Source: Centrapalus pauciflorus (lineage: Eukaryota > Streptophyta > Magnoliopsida > Asterales > Asteraceae). Taken from it: a stretch of 64,000 bases of DNA. Where the stretch lies: assembly GCA_020465985.1 (NCBI GenBank), contig JAANYP010002023.1, positions 62,001 to 126,000 of the forward strand, in the 5' to 3' direction. A model generated the notes under the pieces. It worked only from the letters and a program-made list of their open reading frames with translations, was not told where the DNA came from and ran no database searches. Made by a program: the position numbers and the translations under genes. Below are positions 43,924 through 56,316 of this stretch, piece after piece; position 1 is the first letter of the stretch, and each line of letters starts with the position of its first letter.

Positions 43924-44587
43924 TGTTGGGAAATAGTCTAAGTAAGTTCAAGCTGTAAGTTAGACTTCTCAAACTGTAAGTAGAATTTATATGAAAATAC
44001 AAAGTTCATGCTGTTAGTTGAAGAATCTCGAGCTGCCAGTGTAAAAGTTCAAGCTGCCAGAGTAAATCAACTCAAGCTGCTCTGTTCAAGCTGTCAAGTG
44101 ATTCAAGCTGCTCAACAGTTTCATAAACGGAAAGTGCTGATATTCAGGAAAAGATATCTACACGAAGATTCCAGCATATCTACTATCAGAGAAGTCATAG
44201 TCCTTCAAGGAAATAAATCAAGAAGCAATATAAATACATAAAATAGGTCTTTCTATTATATAGGAGTTTTCTGCATATTCAAGTTTGTAATTGCTTTTTG
44301 TTTGAGTTTTCATAAGCCTCTAAGGTTGTAAAACCCTAAGAACAATTTGTGTTCTTCGTTTAATCAAACAGATTAGAGGTGATTGTAATCATTGAAGTCA
44401 ACAATACAAGCAATTTTTGATTATTACTTTTGTTTATTTGCTATTGATTCTGAAAGCTTTTGTTAAAATAATTAAGTGTTATTCCGCAAACTTCTTAATT
44501 AAACTTTGATTCAAAGCAAGATTATTGATTTATACTCTGATAAATTCAAATCAGTTAGTCTTGGTTAATTAGTTTTAGATCCTGACA
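43924..44587 (+). repeat. 3' LTR of element G (664 bp)
   Basis: Same sequence as 37704-38369 with about a dozen substitutions and a few one-to-four-base indels. Followed by GAAAT (44588-44592). Confidence 0.95.
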
Positions 44588-44592
44588 GAAAT

Positions 44593-45010
44593 ATCCACTA
44601 CGTTAACGTTGGTAGGCACGAAGTTGCCACTTACAACCAGATTGTAAATATAACTTGCATCTTAGTTTCCAAATGGTTGGACATGTCTCACCAACTTCAT
44701 ATTGTCTATGCATCTTGATGGTATAAAGTTTGATAGCTCTAATAAGTTCTTCTTCTTTAAAAGAATCTTTGCCTAGTTCCCGAGTTAAATCATTTTTACT
44801 TTTGGAATCTGATACCGTCCAATTATCAACCGTAATAATATTTGGTCCATTGGAAGTAGTAAAATGAGAAGGTACCTCACTTTCATCTCCATCTACACTA
44901 TCAAGATCAAGTTTGTCTTCTTCAAACTCATCATCTTCAAATCCACTGTCCATTGCATTGTTAACAACAGCAAAATGAGAAATCGTGTTGAAGTCCTCGT
45001 TTTGAATCAT
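44593..45010 (-). pseudogene. MuDR-family transposase, N-terminal part
   Basis: The 135-residue frame starts MIQNEDFNTISHFAV, runs through an acidic segment, and enters the MuDR DNA-binding domain (FKEEELIRAIKLYTIKMHRQ, CPTIWKLRCKLY--GCKWQLRA). It stops where copia G begins and continues at 37698. An additional upstream exon may exist. Confidence 0.8.
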
Positions 45011-45983
45011 GGACTAACACGACATTAGTATATTCTTGTGTAGCAATAATGCTAAAAGAATCTCTAAAGCCTGTAAAATTAAGAATATTAAAATTAAAAA
45101 TTAAGTAGTACAACAAGAATAGTATATAATAACAATTGAACAATTATGGACTCATATTTGTTTGAAATTAAAATCAAGAACATATCACACAATTATGAAC
45201 TCATATTAGAATTCAACTTCAAAAACAATAACAATGCTTCTAATGCAACAATTGTTAACTCATATTACAAATCACGCAATTCTCTGAAGAATATAATTAT
45301 ACTATTCGAATTCAACTTCAATAACAAGTAAAATAACAATTGATATATCAAATATATTTGTTAGATAATCATATTTGTTAGAACTCAACTTCAAGAACAA
45401 TAGAATATGAAAAACAAATAACTTCAAAATCAAGAACAAATAAATGATTAATGAAATTTAAGCACACCATAGAATATGAATAACAACCAATTTCAAAACC
45501 AAGAACAAATTAATGACTAATGAAAATTAAACAACAAATTAACATAAAAACAAGAATACTAAATGACTGAGAAAGCCAGATGGGGTAGCAAATTCCGGCG
45601 CCGGTGTCAATGTCTCAGGTGCGACGGCGGAGGGTTTCACAGGTACGGTGGCAGAGGGCTTCACAGGTGCAACGGAGGGGAGTTTCTCAGGCGTCGGAGG
45701 TGAGCATCTCAAATCGCCGGTCGGAGGAGGTGCGACGGTGGTGAGTTTCGATGGAAGTGTGACAAAATGGTTTTACATAAGGGTTTGACGGAAGGGTTTG
45801 TTTCTTTAGCAAGGAAGGTTATATTTTTTTTTTACTGTGGAAAACTAGGAATTCCAAGAGGTAAATCCTCTTTCTGTATTTTTTAAATGAAAATTAAAAG
45901 TTAATATATTTTGGGAAAAAAAAAATTAAACAACCATGTTTTGGTAAATAAAATTTGAAAACATGTTTTGGCAAAAAAAACTC
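45011..45983 (-). other. 5' region and right TIR of the MULE, with a GC-rich block
   Basis: AT-rich upstream DNA (45020-45590) contains AACTCATATT / TTCAACTTCAA short repeats and no gene. 45590-45765 is sharply GC-rich with 30-33 bp repeats (TTCACAGGTRCGGYGG type). One minus frame is open for about 70 codons and proline-rich (KLPSVAPVKPSATVPVKPSA) but lacks an ATG. It may be a captured exon. The TIR follows to 45983. Confidence 0.55.
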
Positions 45984-45989
45984 CACGGT

Positions 45990-46819
<830 letters not shown>

Positions 46820-47110
46820 GGGTTTATTATGAAAAAAAAACCATATGTTATCACAGTTTTTGTGTTTTCGTTCATCGATGTTATTTTTTTCAGAAAAATC
46901 CCCAAGCTAAACTTTTTTTAGTTTAATAAAATTTTACTAATAGAGTCCGATTATAATTAGTAAATTAGGTTTATAAAAACTGAAAAACCAGGTTCTAATA
47001 TCCAAATTTCACTAAACCAAAAGAAAAAAAATTAACTTGGAGGACTTTTATGGAAAAAATAACATAGAGGGTGAAAACATGAAAATATGTTGTTTTTTCA
47101 TAATAAACCA
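46820..47110. mobile_element. MULE-type MITE (291 bp)
   Basis: Inverted ends of about 80 bp (GGGTTTATTATGAAAAAAAA ... CATAATAAACCA) are flanked by 9-bp sequences TTTTTTAAA (46811-46819) and TTTTGTAAA (47111-47119), a duplication with one mismatch. No coding capacity. Confidence 0.75.
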
Positions 47111-47846
47111 TTTTGTAAATTATTTTATTATGTGGTGCATGTCACATGAGAAATATAATATTGAATATATTATAATTTAACACTACAAGTTTGCATTTTA
47201 CATTAGGTTTTATAAAATTTATTTATTATAACTATGATTGTGAGTGTGTGCCTATTTTACATAAAAACTTTTGTACATTCCTTTAACATGAAAATAATAA
47301 TATACTCAAAATACAATCAAATAAAAAACAATCCAAATTAATATATGTAATTTATTGATTTGTTTTTTTATTAAACTAAAATATAAAAATCTACAAACGA
47401 TTTTAAAGTATTCATATAGAGATTGATTATTGATAGCAAATTATTATATATCCATTCTATTGATTTATTTTTTAGTTAAATCAAACTAAAAAAAACCCAA
47501 GTAAAAAACATATTAAATCTAAACTTAAATATGTAATTAAAAATATTTAAATTAATAATTTTTCATATATTTATATATGTATTAGTAATAAAACAACATG
47601 TAACTAAAATTTGATAATAAAATAAGATTAAAAAAAATATTTTTCTTAATTTATTTTTTATTTAAATACTAAGTTGCATTTACATACAAATGTAGTGTTT
47701 TAAATCAATGGACACTAAATATTTAAGTTTATTTTTTCATTTCATTATAATTTATAATTTGTTGGAGTTTTAAACTTTTTTAAAGTATAATTTAATTTAA
47801 TACAATTTGACCTTAATTTTAACTTTATTTACAAAAAATCAGAGCT
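47111..47846. other. AT-rich DNA, no recognised feature
   Basis: Low-complexity A/T sequence. Possibly the body of the Helitron that ends at 47883, but its 5' end was not found. Confidence 0.4.
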
Positions 47847-47852
47847 ATACAT

Positions 47853-47883
47853 CCGTCGCAACGCACGGACACCACATAACTTG
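47853..47883 (+). other. Helitron 3' terminus, slightly degraded
   Basis: Bulged hairpin CCGTCGC-AAC-GCACGG (47853-47868), then 11 bases and CTTG followed by T. This is the spacing and form of a Helitron 3' end, with one base off CTRR. Confidence 0.55.
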
Positions 47884-48006
47884 TTATGTACATTTATTAC
47901 TACCTAAATTGACACTATCATCCATACACATTAATTTTTCATCGATTACTACACAACTGATACAATCACTCATACATAAGTGATATATCGATTCAATATA
48001 CATCTA

Positions 48007-48126
<120 letters not shown>

Positions 48127-51109
48127 TTGAGTCCATGCTATAAATGTTCATGCCATAAATTCATGTAATCATTATTGATGGAACTAAATTCTTTTTTGTT
48201 ATATTATTGATCAAACTTAATTGGAAAATAAAAGAAAAGGAACTAAATATGATTTAATATATTTTTTACATTAAACTAAATATTTATCTAATATTAAATG
48301 ATTTAATGTTAATAGTAATAAAAACGTATTTCACTTCTCCTAACCTTATTATATTGCTTTCATGTTAATAGTAGTAAAAATCTTACATGTTTACTAACCT
48401 TATATATATCATTTTATATTTATTTTAATAATACCTAAAATTCCTTTGATGTCATAAATATATAAATTCACGTCATAGTTTTAATGGTACTAAATATTAT
48501 TTTACTATATTCTAATAAATTTTAATTAAATAATAAAAGATGATGGAATCTTACACTAAAAAATCAGATGTGAATAATATGTCATAATTGTTTGATGGAA
48601 CTAATTCTTTATTTAATGTATTTTTTGTTAAACTAAATATAATTGCTTTAATGTTAAATTAATTGTTGTTTAATTTTGAATATATTACGATTATAATAGT
48701 GTGAACCTTTCACTTTCACTTCCACTTACCTCATTACTATTTATTATGATTTAAGTGTCTTAATTTATATTAAATGTGTATTAAACCAGTCTTTATCTAT
48801 AAATAACAAAGCTACACATGCTTTAGTCATCTTAAAAGCACTTTTTATATCAATATCAAAATGAAAAGAAAAGAAAAACTAAAACAATGCAAAAACAAGA
48901 ATTGCATACGGTTGATCAAATGAGGAAATGGTCCATCAAAGTGATAATATATTGCAAATGAGATGTCGAAGATAATCACGAGAGACAAATGGGTACGGAT
49001 TTCGTTGTTTATGGTAAGAAGATAAAATAATCATTTTTGTATTATTAATATAAAATTGCAAATATCATGTAATCATAACTAACTATTACATGTTTGAAAT
49101 AAAATTAATTCATTTTATAATGTGCATACTAAACTCTCCAACAACAGTAGTTTCTGAATTTGGATTTTATTCAATAGCAGAGATTTTTCAAGAGTTGTCA
49201 ATTGCATCGTCACTCTTGGTATGTTTCTTTCGATTCTTGAAATTTGGTCGTTGTTTTTATATGACTATGCTTCAAAAGAAAACTAATAAGAAATTCATAT
49301 GACATTACGTCCAACATTATTTGGGTGATATTTATAATTATAATTTTTTTGTTTGTCATAATTTTTTTTGTTAAATTTATGCATTTCAGAATGACCACAA
49401 TGAGAATTATAATCACAAGTGCAATCAAGGGCAAACCACAAAAATAAGGATACTTCGTGGAACAATTGTGGATGAAGTCGTCAGTCTCATCACAACATTA
49501 CAAACTTGAAGATCTAAAAGATGATAGAGAGTTGCCAAATTATAAACACATACTTCTTCTAAAATAAATAAAGTGTGTTGTATTCCATTTAAATTATTTA
49601 TTGATTTTGGTTCAATTAAGTCTAATCCAGCTTGTGATGATAGAATCCCTAGCAAAATTGGTGGATTATTTTCTTTTACAACAATAAATTCTCCTATGTG
49701 TCCGTTAATTGACCGGTAGTTTTTATGTTTATATTAAAGTTTTATTTTTGTTAAACTACATTTAAGAACAAATATATCTTACAGATCACAAGTTACAATG
49801 AATAAAATTAAGTTAATCATAAAATATTACACCCACACACACATATATACAACTAAAATAATTTAAAACTTATAGTAACCAATTTAAACTATATTTTTTA
49901 GTTTAATCTAAAATTGTATTTTAATTTTTAATTGTGTTTTTTGATTAAAAAATATTAGACTTAGGGTATATAACAATTTGTGTAATAAGTTTTATATAAT
50001 AATTAATAGGAATAACAAAATTTTGTATTTAATATGACTTTTGGGTTTATGTAGTAATTTTGATATTTTGTGTATACAATGATATGAAAACTATATTAAA
50101 TATATCCGTATACTTTTTATTTTTTACTATTTAAATGTAACAAACACTTATTGAAGTAAGTATAGTTATAGAATATAAATGTAAAAAATGTATTACAAAA
50201 AAGTATATTAAATATATATGTATACTTAACTAATAATAATGTATCAGTTTTTAATTAAAAATCTAATATTTTTCAAAAAATTTTAAATATCTATGAAATT
50301 AAACTCGAAACCTTTTAAATTATCAATCGTATAATTCTCTAAGATTTTAAAGTTTTTAAGAGGTAATTAATTTAATTAATATATGAGTTAATATAAAAGT
50401 ATGTTGCTATTATAATTATTTACAATTTAAGTCGATTCACATAAACTTATTTAATCAATTTAAAATATATAATTATCATAATAGATTATTTTAAAAACTT
50501 TAATCATCAAAGTAACTATCTTGAAATTGTAGTTGTCAAATAGCATTAGAAAAAGATTGTAAGTAACAAAATTAAAACCAAAAAAGTATAATTAATATAC
50601 AATTTTACATTAAATTGTATTGGTTACGTTTAATTAGTAAAAAAAAATCATATGATTTATTCAAAAACTTTAAATAAATAAAATGGATAATCTAGACGTA
50701 ATTCATTACTAAAATGAATAATTTCCAAAAACCTTTTAAAACATTAGCTTTTAAATCATTTTTTTATTTTTTATAATTTTAAAATTCTGTTCCTTTTGTC
50801 AACCTAAAAAGTTACAGTTCTACTAATATAAGCTTTTGTTAATTTTTAATTTCCTATTCTCTACAACGTGTATATTTAATTCATTGAATTAATATTTTTT
50901 TTAAATAAAATGGCATTGTTTCACAGAATTTTAAAATATTGTTAAATTTTGGTTCTACTAAACAACTCAATATAAAGTTTTAGGATTTTTAATTCTTTAT
51001 GATAGTTAGAGTGATCCTACTGCAATATTTCTTGAACCCTATTATAATTCTTATAAGATCAAATACAAAATAGATGTCACTAATATTTGTGTTTTTACAA
51101 TTTATTATA

Positions 51110-51437
51110 GGCCAAATTACCCAAAAAAAATGTAACATGAAATACAAAAATTGACAATAAAGGTAATGTGAAATTTTTTAGGACAAGAAAGATAACATAA
51201 ATTTTAATTTTAACAAAAAAAAAAAGTATTGATAACCAGGTAAGAAGGTACATTTTTAGTTTTATGCTCTATTTTGGTAAAACAAATATATTTGATTATC
51301 TTTTTTGACCTGAAATTCGATCATCTCCTTTGTCGGTCAAAATATAATTTTACATTATCTTTCTTGGTCAAAAAACTTTTACAAAACCTTTATTGTCAAA
51401 TTTTGTATTTTAGATTACATTTCTTGGTAATTTTTCA
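51110..51437. mobile_element. MULE-type MITE (328 bp) inside the Helitron
   Basis: Inverted ends of about 95 bp (GGCCAAATTACCCAAAAAAA ... TTGGTAATTTTTCA; inner TTGACAATAAAGG shared), flanked by TTTATTATA (51101-51109) and TTTATTGTA (51438-51446), a 9-bp duplication with one mismatch. Confidence 0.75.
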
Positions 51438-51960
51438 TTTATTGTATAGCATCAGACATACATTGTATAATTAAAAAGAATATCTAAATCAAATAAAATA
51501 AAATAATAAACCAGTGCATCGCACGGATCTACATGACTAGTTAATCTAATAATAATACATGATTACTCTACAATTGATACCTACCTATACACAACTGAAA
51601 CATCTATTCAATACACATTAATCTAATACTAATACATTGATCCCCTATTTTTGGCCTATTAATACTAATTGACGGACCAACGTCTTCCAATATTGTATTC
51701 ATAATACAATCATTACTACTCAACTCATACATCGATTTAAATGTTGATACAATCATTTATACAAATGATATATCGATTTAGTATACATGAATTTAGTAAC
51801 AATACATTGTTTCCCTCTTTAGCATATTAATACTAACTTGATGGACCAACGTCTTTTAATATTATGTCAATAATACAATCATTTTTACACAACTGATATA
51901 TCGATTTAAACGTTGATACGTTCATTTACACAAATGATATATCAATTCAGTATAACATTA

Positions 51961-52514
51961 TTACCCCATACCAACGAAATTGAAATCATAGCTTTCAATA
52001 ATTGGTATCAGTAATTAATATATAAGTGTGTGACTGTTAAATCGAGTCCAACTAATAGTGGTATCATAACAGTGAAACATATCAACTACACTGTTTTTGT
52101 AATAGCGAAATTTGTATCATTAATCCATACAACAACAAAATCAATGAAAACCCATTTCAAAATATAAGACAATTCATCAAGAAAAACCGGGGAACTCACA
52201 TAAAATCTATTTTTTTTAAAAGAGATGATCAAAATCGATACATATATTTTCTTAATAAACGCAAAAAATGACGTTTTACTAAAACAAGTCATGAGTTGTT
52301 TTATCTCAAAAGCCTAAGAAATCAAATTAATACGTGTACACAAATCATTTTTCATGAATCGAAGACTCACGTCGAGATCTAGACTTCATATAACGTTAAC
52401 ATCCGCCTTCGTATGAATTGGATACTCACGTCGAGATCTTGTGTTCATCAAAAATCAAAGACTCATGGCTTCTGATTGGTTCTATCTGAGAGCCTTATAC
52501 CGTTTTTTCAGATA
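51961..52514. other. Unassigned DNA next to element B
   Basis: Contains two PBS-like words (TTGGTATCAG at 52002; GTGGTATCATAACAG at 52060) and a short duplicated block (ACTCACGTCGAGATCT at 52368 and 52427). It may be a copia remnant, but no LTR or coding segment is clear. Confidence 0.35.
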
Positions 52515-53140
52515 TGTTGGTGTTTCCAAAATTGTAAGGTCTACCACTACTAGACCTATCTAGACGCGGAGCCGTCAACGAGTGCGGAATCCTCGTTAAC
52601 GGGTAGACGGAAACAACTCTCAACTACGAAACACGGAGACTATCAGAGGCTGAACGAACGACACACGAACGATCCTACAAACTGATTCTCTCCGAAACGG
52701 CACTAACGCTGATGATAAACTCGAGATCGCTTATTGCTTAATCCCTCACGAATTCTGCAAAAAGTCTGATAATATCTCGAGTCTATCCCTAATTATAGAC
52801 CCTGATTCGAGTCTGTTGTGGGCCAAACTCGAATCTGGCCCAAGGCCCATTCGAGTTTGTCCATAAAGACACTCTCGAATCTGGTCTCATTCGAATCTAG
52901 CATTTCACATAAACACCTAAGTGTTGAAACTTATGTTATTAACTTATGCTTGAATTAATCTTTGAACTTTATGTTTGAACTTCTTGTAATATGTTACATC
53001 AAGTTCAAACACACATTCAATAACTGACAAACATACATAAACATATATATCAAACACTCGTTAAACCACAATGTTGAATATTACTTAAACCAAAATGTTA
53101 GATCGAGTAGACTGCTATCGTCACACAGGGTGTACCAACA
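52515..53140 (-). repeat. 3' LTR of element B (626 bp, or 789 bp to the second junction)
   Basis: Ends TGTTGGTACACC (53140) and ACACCAACA (52515). Shares with A the hairpin GTTTGAACTT/AAGTTCAAAC (52973-53010) and the R/U5 hairpin near 52575-52605, with changed loops. CTCGAG/TTCGAA motifs at 52725-52900. Confidence 0.88.
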
Positions 53141-53384
53141 GACTCCCCCTTGACGATAGCTTCTAACTATTTACGTTAAGTTTAAGTACTAGAACTATAT
53201 ATACTACTGCCTGCATATAAACGTTAAACCACAATGTTGAATATTACTTAAACCAAAATGTTAGATCGAGTAGACTGCTATCGTCACACAGGGTGTACCA
53301 ACAGACTCCCCCTTGACGATAGCTTCTAACTATTTACGTTAAGTTTAAGTACTAGAACTATATATACTACTGCCTGCATATAAA
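53059..53384 (-). repeat. 163-bp tandem duplication of the PPT-U3 junction (element B)
   Basis: 53059-53221 and 53222-53384 are identical copies. Each has the last 13 codons of the aORF, the GCTATCGTCA/TGACGATAGC inverted repeat (53114-53160 and 53277-53323), the PPT (53141-53151 and 53304-53314) and about 80 bp of U3. The element therefore has two possible plus-strand primers and LTR starts (53140 and 53303). Confidence 0.95.
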
Positions 53385-56316
53385 CCAGCATCTATACAAA
53401 CCTTTACTACCTTCTGGAACTTCCTGGCTTCAGATCTCCATGCTTCAATAAAGAAGATAGGCTGATCATGTAGCTTCTTCAGGTCGTCCTTTGATAGATT
53501 TATTAGGTGCAGTGGATCATACACTCTCAATATCACTTTGTCTTGTGTATCCTCCATGACTGCTTCTGCTGTGTCATTATCGACGTACCACCATTTCAAG
53601 TTGCTCAAAATATTCTGTGGCATCGACTTCATAGGCACCTTTTTCAAGCATTTTACTGGCTTATAAACCATTCTGGCCCAAGGCCTTCCAGTGTGAGGAT
53701 CTATCCTTGATCCATCCTCAACCCTTTTGCCTGATCTCGGCTGAAGTCTTTCAAACTTTCCCGAACGACCCTCTTTTCGTATTATTTTTGCCATGACTTC
53801 AGCGTACGGGTCCTCGCCGATATTGACTAGTTCTTTCCATGCTAGTTCCTTTACTTCAATCTTGGGCAGTGTATTGAACGCTTTCAGGGTTCGCCTCAAG
53901 TATTGGAGGCCATCTCTTCTTTTCAAAATAAACAGCTGCAGTTCTCTGTCAAAGAACCAGCTTATAATCCCTCCCGAGAAATTTCCAGCACCCGGAATTC
54001 TCATCTTCTTCTTCATCTTCAGCTGTTCTTTCTTTTCTTCCTTCTTAAACCAAAGATTTATCAACTCAGCTCTAGATGGTTCTTTCTCTGCCTCTTCAAG
54101 CTCTGTGTCTTCAACTGAGGCTATCTTGATGTAGTCTATATCAATCACATTATGATTATTGCCCACATATAGTTTCGTAACAGGTTGTGAATTTATTATC
54201 ACCTCGTTGACATGTTCGTCCTCATCATCTAACACTTCGTCATCCGATTTCCAGTCAACAACCTCCTCCGGAATGAATTCACCTTCCTCCAACTCTTTGA
54301 CTTCATCTTCAAAGTCGAATTCCATAAGCTCTTCTTCAATATCTTTCAGCGCATCTATCATGTCGCTATCCAAAGTTCTTGAAGAACCTGCTTCTCCTCC
54401 GGCTAGACTAGGCTCCCCCTGAGATTGAGCAGTCTGAGCAGCAGAAAAATCTACTGGCTCATTCTGACTATTAGGGCTGGGATCATTGCCTTCATTGCCT
54501 TGGTTGTCTTGATCATCATCCTCATCTCTCGGCCTCTGTACATTCGGATCTTGGCATGACATCTCCCCCTGAGCCTGTATATTTTTCATTAACTGCTCGA
54601 TTAGGGAGCGCATCGCCCTTATCTCTGCGGCCTGATCTGCTACAAACGTTTTCAATTCAACGTTCTCTTCCTGGACTTGCTCCACTATCTTCTTTAAATC
54701 GGCATTTTCTCTATCCAGATTGGCATTATGAGACTGAATTTCTCCGATCGCCTTTGTTAGGCCTAAGATTTGGACATGCTGGAAGTCAACGCGAGCCTTG
54801 AGCTGCAGAAATCGTTGATTGTCGGTATATGATGATGATGTTGATGGAATGGACTGTATAGGAGTTGGGCGGATTGGTGATGGAATATATGGTTCAGGTT
54901 GAGGTGGTGGTGGCGGTGGAGTGGTGGCCTGAGGTTCTTGAGGCTGAGATTGGGGGATTTCTGGTTGGCCTGCTGATGCTGAAGAAGACCCTTGCATGAA
55001 CCTATGACGTTTGGCCCGTTGCCGAGTCACTAAGGGAGCAATATCTTCTTCTTCAAAATCTGATTCATCAGATTCCCTTATAACTCTCCTCCTCGAAGCT
55101 TCTTCATTAACTATCAACCTTGATCCATATGTTCCAATTTGAACAGTTGGTTCAGTTGATACCGACTCAGGAGCCTCAACCTCTAACTCTTCCATTTCCT
55201 CCGAATCTGTTGCAGATGATGACACAACATTAGCAGCCTGCTCTGGCTCATACTCTTCAACATCTCTTAACACATCTTCCTCTCCTTCTGGAGGCTCAAG
55301 TAGTTCACCCACTAAGGCGGCAGCTACATCTTCATTAGCATGGGGTCCAGACGCCCATATTTCCTCTAATGTTTGGGCTATTTCGTCGGACTCGGGAACA
55401 GCACTTGAAGGCCCAGCTTCCTGTACTTCCGGCTGCTGACTCGTAGAAGGCCTGGTCGCCTGAGTTTGACTCGCAGCTGATCTTTGTCTACGCCTTTGAG
55501 CACGTGGTGGTTGTGGTTGTCTTTGTTGAAATTCAACTTCCCCTGCCCAGTTAGCAACATCTGGGGCTTCAAAATTCCTGTCCAGGATTGCTCCAAATAA
55601 TGGACGCTCAACTGGAACAGCTAATCTTCCTCTGTGTGAGGAACAATCAGCGAAGATCCTTTTATCCATAACATCGACGCTTTGAATGTCATTTGACGGG
55701 GGCAGATTTGGCAAGAAATGCCTGATCAACATCATGATAAACCTTGGGTACAGCAAGAATTGTTGAATTTCTGGAGCTGTGATCTGTTGAACAAATTCTG
55801 AGAGAAACATCTCCGAGAAACTGTATGGTCGATTATAAACCATCGCTATAGTCAAACCCTGCTTTCTTTGGAGCAAAGCATACCATAAAGACATGAGCAA
55901 GAAATCTCCATTGCCCGATTAAGCCGCTCTTCATGTAGGACACCTTAGTCACATCGAGACTATATCCCATTCTCTGAAAGGCCGCTTGCCTTATATTCAG
56001 AGGAAACTCTATCGGACCAGATTCTTCTTCTTGTGTGCCCAGCTGCAACACTTGACGCAGCATATCCGCCGAAAAGACCAGCGGTTGTCCAGCAATGCGA
56101 GCACGTAGCACTGTCGGTGTGACCGAGCAGTCTACCTGCAGATGATCGTAAAATTGACGAATGTAAGGTAAAACTAGCTGCACTATGAGACAACGCAAAA
56201 CCGATCCTAGATTCTACTAGAAAATCTAGCATTTGTCTAAATCCCTGTGCCTCAGGAAGATTATGATCAGGATGAAGCACCATATTGTGCTTAGGCACAA
56301 AAGCTCGTACAGCCAT
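53345..56316 (-). pseudogene. aORF of element B (two frameshifts)
   Basis: Homologue of the A aORF. It starts MAVRAFVPKHNMVLH at 56316, two bases after a CAG acceptor-like site. A 2-nt loss near 56175 and a deletion of about 28 nt near 55845 change frame. From 55900 to 53345 (851 codons) it is open, with a Pro-rich linker, acidic segments (ATDSEEMEELEVEAPE), coiled coil (GEIQSHNANLDRENADLKK) and the C-terminal domain WFFDRELQLFILKRRDGL. The glycine codon at the A stop position is intact. No hydrophobic membrane segment seen. Function unknown. Confidence 0.82.

Larger units (their letters stand above)
37704..44587 (+). mobile_element. Copia element G, Sirevirus-related, lacking INT-RT-RNase H
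   Basis: Two nearly identical LTRs (37704-38369 and 43924-44587, about a dozen differences by eye), PBS, gag, a protease remnant, then directly the aORF, PPT and 3' LTR, within a 5-bp TSD. Integrase, RT, RNase H, the spacer and the first ~110 aORF codons are absent, deleted near 41340. LTR similarity shows recent insertion, so the shortened form was probably moved by another element's enzymes. Confidence 0.92.
35354..45983 (-). mobile_element. Autonomous-type MULE split by copia G
   Basis: Inverted ends GAGTAATTTGCCATACCATT (35354) and, on the other strand, GAGTTTTTTTTGCCAAAACA (45983) share CAAATTTTATTTACC-type inner sequence over at least 70 bp. Between them, on the minus strand, is a MuDR-type transposase cut in two by element G. 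Without G the element is about 3.7 kb. A clean 9-bp TSD is not visible because both flanks are CA/TA repeats. An inner tandem motif (TTACCAAA-TGATAGTAGTTT type) repeats three times in the left TIR. Confidence 0.8.

Noticed and set aside
35354..45983. Exact 9-bp TSD for the split MULE
   Set aside because: Flanks CACATACATA and CACGGTACAT share only scattered bases and both lie in CA/TA repeats, so no reliable duplication can be stated.
49425..49655. 76-codon ORF in the Helitron
   Set aside because: No similarity I recognise, no partner exon, AT-rich context. Could be a captured fragment but is unsupported.
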